A stretch of 24,810 nucleotides of DNA from an uncultured Saprospiraceae bacterium. GTDB lineage: Bacteria > Bacteroidota > Bacteroidia > Chitinophagales > Saprospiraceae. Shown one piece after another: positions 22,401 to 24,810 of the stretch. A program made the translations under genes and the position numbers. The DNA is taken from the NCBI GenBank assembly GCA_937973565.1, contig CALJKQ010000253.1, positions 1 through 24,810 on the forward strand. Direction: 5' to 3'. Below the pieces are notes generated by a model, which did not search any database, had not been told where the DNA came from, and worked only from the letters and a program-made list of their open reading frames with translations. The stretch's first letter is position 1; each line of letters starts with the position of its first letter.

Positions 22401-24092
22401 GTTTCCACCCACTGTGGTAACACCCTCCAGACCTTGTAAGGAAGGAAGAACAGGAATGGCAATGTCCAGCCATCCGTTTACCTGTTGGATCTGACTGAGG
22501 GGCAACAGGCTGGTAATATTTCCATACATTTTGAGTTTGCCATTGATGACATGGCAATTAGGATAAATCTGTCCAAACGCCGTAACCTGGTTCTGACTGG
22601 TCAATTCCACATCACCGGGAGGGCAGACAGGTATGTTTTCACAAGTGGCTACTACTGCGGATCTGGAAGCACAGCCTGTAGCATTGCCAAAGATGGTTAC
22701 ATCTTTTGTATAGTTGCCAACAAAATTACAAACCGGCAGGATGTCGCATTCATTCAAGAGCGGATTGTCTTTAATGGTCAGCGATGTAATACCTCCCAGA
22801 TTGTGCAGACCATTGAGACTGGTGAGGTTGTTGTTGTTTTGTATCCATACCGGCACTGTGGAGGTTACATTGTGCAGTCCGTTGAGGTTGGTAAGCGTAT
22901 GGGAAAAACCTATGCCTATTGAGCCCCCTATTGAGGTTACATTGCTCATGCCCGAGAGATTTTGCAGCGACGTTGCCAGCCATACCTCCAATCCTCCTCC
23001 AATGGAAGTAAGGTTCGACAATGCGTTGACATGGGTCAGGTTACCATTGCCAAACAGGTTGAAATTGCCACCGATGGCAGTCAGGTTGTGCAAGCCGTTG
23101 AGCGTTGTTAGAGGGTTGTTTCTGATATCCAGCAAGCCACTTACATAAGTAAGATTCGACAAAGGAGTGAGGTCGGTTATATTGCTGCCCTGGATGGTAA
23201 GATTGCCTGCTATCTGTGTACAATTGGGATACATCGCCTGAAAGTTGTTTACCTCAGCCTGGCTTGTCAAGGTCACATTGCCGGTGGGACACACCGGTAC
23301 AGGACAGTTGGCTACTACCGCTGTGCGACTGGCGCAGTTGGTAGCATTGTTTTGGATGGTGGCAGCATTGGCCGGCACACCCAGGTAATTGCAGATACTT
23401 TCAACAGAACAGGAAGATAAAAGTGGATTGTCCTTAATGGTAAGCGAGGTAAGGCCATGAAGATTCTGCAGACCGGTCAGACCGGTAAGGTTGTTGTGGT
23501 TTTGAATCAGCAGGAAGCCATTCATAGAGGTAATATTCTGCAATCCATTAAAATTGGTAAGCGCATGATTAAAGCCCATTTGGATGAATGTGCCTACCGA
23601 TGCCAGGTTACTCAGTCCTGTAAGATTGGAGAGACTTGTATTGGACCAGATTTCCAGGTCTCCGCCCAGCGAGGTAATGTTTGAAAGCGCTCCCACATTG
23701 GTCAAAGCCGTATTGCCAAACAATCGCAGCGCGCCACCAATGAAGGTAAGGTTGTGTAAGCCCTGAAGACTGGATACGGACGTATTGCGCACCTCAAGTT
23801 TACCGGTAATGGTTGTAAGCGAAGACAAAGGTGTCAGGTTGTTAATATTGCCGGTTTCAATAGAGAGATCACCTGTAATGGTTGTACAGCCCGCATAAGT
23901 TGTCGGAAAAGCATTGACGGCTGCCTGGGTAGTCAATGATAAATTGCCCACCGGACAGGCAGTGGCTTTGTATTTGTTGGCGCTGTCTCCCCCTTTGACG
24001 GTAGGTTCTCCTGTCAGGGATGAGGCATAACCCTGCTGTGGAATGGCCCATGCCAAAAACAAAAGAAGGCAGTAAGTAAACTTGTAGTTCAT
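19410..24092 (-). CDS. Giant secreted T9SS protein with three receptor-L/LRR-like modules, Ig-like and HYR domains
   Basis: 1560 residues from the ATG at 24092 (signal MNYKFTYCLLLFLAWAIPQQGYAS); a TTG six codons upstream is less likely. Three modules of about 220 residues (roughly 45-264, 267-484, 488-704) each begin CPxGxVxLTSQ and a YPNC-type motif. Each continues through repeats such as LNGLHNLTAIGGN and closes NNPLLSSC, CNYL, CASRSAVVANC. This is like receptor-L/leucine-rich folds. Next come an Ig-like region (about 715-795, TYQWYNSSGPIQGATSATY), a PPC-like jelly-roll region (about 890-1030), three HYR domains (about 1042-1250, each with VVTYxAT and SCSF) and a SprB-like repeat (GGIAPLTYNPS). 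The type A T9SS tail starts LQIFPNPGTDQVFI and ends RKWLKVN. It is exported and anchored or released at the cell surface; adhesion or binding is the inference. Confidence 0.9.
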   Translation of the reverse strand: MNYKFTYCLLLFLAWAIPQQGYASSLTGEPTVKGGDSANKYKATACPVGNLSLTTQAAVNAFPTTYAGCTTITGDLSIETGNINNLTPLSSLTTITGKLEVRNTSVSSLQGLHNLTFIGGALRLFGNTALTNVGALSNITSLGGDLEIWSNTSLSNLTGLSNLASVGTFIQMGFNHALTNFNGLQNITSMNGFLLIQNHNNLTGLTGLQNLHGLTSLTIKDNPLLSSCSVESICNYLGVPANAATIQNNATNCASRTAVVANCPVPVCPTGNVTLTSQAEVNNFQAMYPNCTQIAGNLTIQGSNITDLTPLSNLTYVSGLLDIRNNPLTTLNGLHNLTAIGGNFNLFGNGNLTHVNALSNLTSIGGGLEVWLATSLQNLSGMSNVTSIGGSIGIGFSHTLTNLNGLHNVTSTVPVWIQNNNNLTSLNGLHNLGGITSLTIKDNPLLNECDILPVCNFVGNYTKDVTIFGNATGCASRSAVVATCENIPVCPPGDVELTSQNQVTAFGQIYPNCHVINGKLKMYGNITSLLPLSQIQQVNGWLDIAIPVLPSLQGLEGVTTVGGNLNVFSCSTLTNLNGLNNITSIGGEMTIWSSGALTNIAALSNVTHIGGLIQIGFNNSLPNLNGLDNVSSTVGVLIRNNNVLTNIDGIDNINLTFLDIQNNPLLSSCSIYNICNYLSIPANSALIANNGINCTSRSVVQANCPCAVPVPGNTVASSTTACAGSTVNLSLQNNISGGGVTYQWYNSSGPIQGATSATYTTYALTGNETFYCEVTCNIGPTMATSTPILITTVAPPNGGTAAGPASDFTHNNTTFTTTGAVGNLQWQAANSYVPVTFVNMPGFTANTAVFNFNGPDTYVIRCKASVPGCPDAFSNEVAVSITVNGDNVCSAIPLTLGNNGSFSNLGATGEPGEVSPPPTGCNNQTGWCSGTSANAVLNSVWFTFTPAVSGKYEFRLDPTKQLWDSQFALYSAPACSPFSNFTLVAANDDGTFNPPYDSHILPVCLLGGLTYYLKVDGYDNTQAPIWGVQVNKASNIAPVFSYCPGTVSVCGTNVVNFSPPTAFDDCGSVTMMGNYQSGDFFPNGSTVVTYVATDTEGASSSCSFTVNVNPLLSPCPSNVTVCGTNIANYTPPTSFAECGPVTITSNYNPGDEFPMGVTIVTYNATSQSGNTASCSFNVTVRDLLTPCPSNFTVCGTNTVVYTAPTSYEDCDAVTITSNYDPGDEFPAGVTVVTYTATNQNGNSASCSFEVKVSPAINFNAAIVQPVCATYTGSVSLGVSGGIAPLTYNPSNPPTANLSAGNYTYQVSDAYGCSAETTVAIIAPANPCLPPSPVCGNIIDVYANASNLVYNGPGTADVYLIPAAALDGGSFSLLPNTLSRQVKRVLTNVGFNWTTSGACVDATPNGIYNNIDKGLVYKNCLPVTPADFNLIRNFDMTLTDYFGTSVCGGRYRVIFGYPPGGTQPETQEDPEAYTRTTTEHDTDLQIFPNPGTDQVFISTTIKEGEVYSLYILDMFGKEVKKWDQLTDGFVSIETTDLVPGTYTIMLRGEESIKTRKWLKVN

Positions 24093-24107
24093 GTGTAAAT
24101 TTTTTTT

Positions 24108-24138
24108 CAAATTTACCCCCGCCTTGTGTCCTTTGCAA
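24108..24138 (-). promoter_or_regulatory. Promoter of the giant T9SS gene (TTG-N20-TAAATTTG)
   Basis: On the minus strand TTG (24138-24136), 20 bases, then TAAATTTG (24115-24108), matching both Bacteroidota elements at consensus spacing. Transcription would start about 10 bases before the ATG at 24092. Confidence 0.7.
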
Positions 24139-24281
24139 TATAACTTTTGTTATATAGTGATTGTGGTTTTGTTTTCATTAAATGTCGTTTTATGGGTACA
24201 AAGTGATAGCCAATAAATGTAAAAATCATGGTGTTTATAAAGCAAAGTTGATATATACCTAAAATCCAATCAAATCTAAAG

Positions 24282-24316
24282 GAACCGTACAATACCTTGC
24301 ACGGCGACAACCAAGC
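24282..24316 (-). repeat. 35-base palindromic element, copy 2 (inverted)
   Basis: The minus strand matches 912-946 at 32 of 35 bases, including GCTTGGTTGT and the stem CCGTGCAA-ggta-TTGTACGG. It lies upstream of the giant gene in an AT-rich stretch (24139-24380) that otherwise shows no gene. Confidence 0.8.
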
Positions 24317-24382
24317 AATTTTATTTTATAAATGTCATTGGAAATTTGACTTAATATACATCTTCAAAAGGTTTTGTCGATG

Positions 24383-24450
24383 CCACGCGGTAAGCGCGTG
24401 GTTCCTTCACTAAATTGATCTGCCGATCAATTTTTTTGGCAAAGCCAAAA
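24383..24450. repeat. Three consecutive perfect hairpins
   Basis: CCACGCG-gtaag-CGCGTGG (24383-24401), AAATTGATC-tgcc-GATCAATTT (24412-24433) and TTTTGGC-aaa-GCCAAAA (24434-24450). The arms are perfect but their sequences are unrelated. No coding frame explains them. Confidence 0.85.
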
Positions 24451-24463
24451 CCGTTCAGTCATC

Positions 24464-24586
24464 CTAAGCGAAGCAAATTGAACTAAGCGAAGCAAATTGG
24501 ACTAAGCGAAGCGAATTGCTCTAAGCGCGTAGCGCGAATTGCCCGAGATGCTCTGCATCGAGGATTGCACTAAGCGAAGCGAATTG
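24464..24586 (-). repeat. Right hairpin-repeat array (CAAT-core-CTTAG units)
   Basis: Read on the minus strand, units are CAAT or CAAAT-like ends, a variable core, then CTTAG, separated by two unique bases. The plus-strand form CTAAGCGAAGCAAATTG lies at 24464-24480 and 24483-24499, and CTAAGCGAAGCGAATTG at 24502-24518 and 24570-24586. A unit with core GCGCGTAGCGCG lies at 24521-24541 and one with GATGC-tct-GCATC at 24543-24567. The architecture is like the array at 792-1060 but in opposite orientation. A CCCC-tctac-GGGG hairpin follows at 24588-24600. Confidence 0.85.
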
Positions 24587-24637
24587 ACCCCTCTACGGGG
24601 CTTCAAAATTTATGTAAAAGACAATGTGCCATCAAAC

Positions 24638-24780
24638 ATGACCGATGGAGGCTTGTCTGGAAAATACACATTGGTCAAGACTGTAACCAAAGGAGTGGCA
24701 GGCAGTACAGCACAGGCCATTGGTGCAGGTAATTATGCAGTGCATGTTGAAAAGCTCAATTTTATCCTTAGCATGGCCAA
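24638..24780 (+). CDS. Possible partial gene of unknown function at the contig end
   Basis: About 47 codons from the ATG at 24638 (MTDGGLSGKYTLVKTVTKGV, then AGSTAQAIGAGNYAVHVEKL), in frame up to the point where adapter sequence begins. The composition is protein-like and the other frames are interrupted, but no promoter, ribosome-binding site or family was recognised. The open frame extends upstream into the hairpin array, which is unlikely to be coding. The true 3' part is missing because the genuine sequence ends at 24780. Confidence 0.3.
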
Positions 24781-24810
24781 AGATCGGAAGAGCGTCGTGT
24801 AGGGAAAGAG
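24781..24810. other. Illumina adapter contamination
   Basis: The final 30 bases start AGATCGGAAGAGC and continue as the Illumina universal adapter (reverse complement). This is not genomic sequence and marks an assembly artefact at the contig end. Confidence 0.95.

Noticed and set aside
24383..24450. tRNA or other known structured RNA
   Set aside because: Consecutive simple hairpins with no cloverleaf, no T-arm consensus and no CCA end.
24539..24802. Complete 87-residue protein
   Set aside because: The start lies in the hairpin array and the stop codon is formed by adapter sequence; only a fragment from 24638 is kept, with low confidence.

Overview
The window looks like chromosome of a member of the Bacteroidota, perhaps Saprospiria-like, assembled from short reads. 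Evidence for the phylum: four proteins end in type IX secretion (T9SS) sorting domains with FPNP or YPIP starts. Several lipoproteins have Bacteroidota-style signal peptides. The families DUF4197, DUF4783, DUF937 and TraB/GumN occur together with a Flavobacterium-like membrane pyrophosphatase. Genes are preceded by the phylum's -7 promoter box TAnnTTTG. The last 30 bases are Illumina adapter, so the right end is an assembly artefact.

Layout, left to right. The 5' part of aspS (minus strand) runs off the left edge. A 360-base intergenic block follows, full of hairpin-forming tandem repeats. From 1098 to 6718 lies a minus-strand cluster of secreted proteins: a multidomain protein with dockerin-like Ca2+ motifs, then three tandem paralogues with T9SS sorting domains in visibly AT-richer DNA. 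After a strong terminator comes hppA (K+-dependent membrane pyrophosphatase), followed by a TraB/GumN-type lipoprotein and a class A penicillin-binding protein, which sit close together and are probably co-transcribed. A Uma2-family nuclease gene with its own promoter is bracketed by repeat blocks. It is followed by a DUF4197 lipoprotein and gpmI (glycolysis), which form a likely operon. Divergent from gpmI on the plus strand are a DUF4783 protein and an overlapping M43-like metalloprotease lipoprotein. They converge on a DUF937 protein across a bidirectional terminator. The 4.7-kb gene at 19410-24092 encodes a secreted protein of three receptor-L/leucine-rich-like modules, Ig-like and HYR domains and a T9SS tail. 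The right end holds a second hairpin-repeat block and a fragmentary ORF.

The housekeeping genes (aspS, hppA, pbp1A, gpmI) are ordinary. The unusual content is in the intergenic DNA. Several families of short palindromic and tandem repeats repeatedly start at or within a few bases of stop codons. The blocks at the two ends share a 35-base palindromic element in opposite orientation, and both carry arrays built as CAAT + variable hairpin + CTTAG/TCAGG. No phage, transposase, CRISPR, tRNA or rRNA gene was seen. All family assignments come from reading motifs by eye; no search was run.
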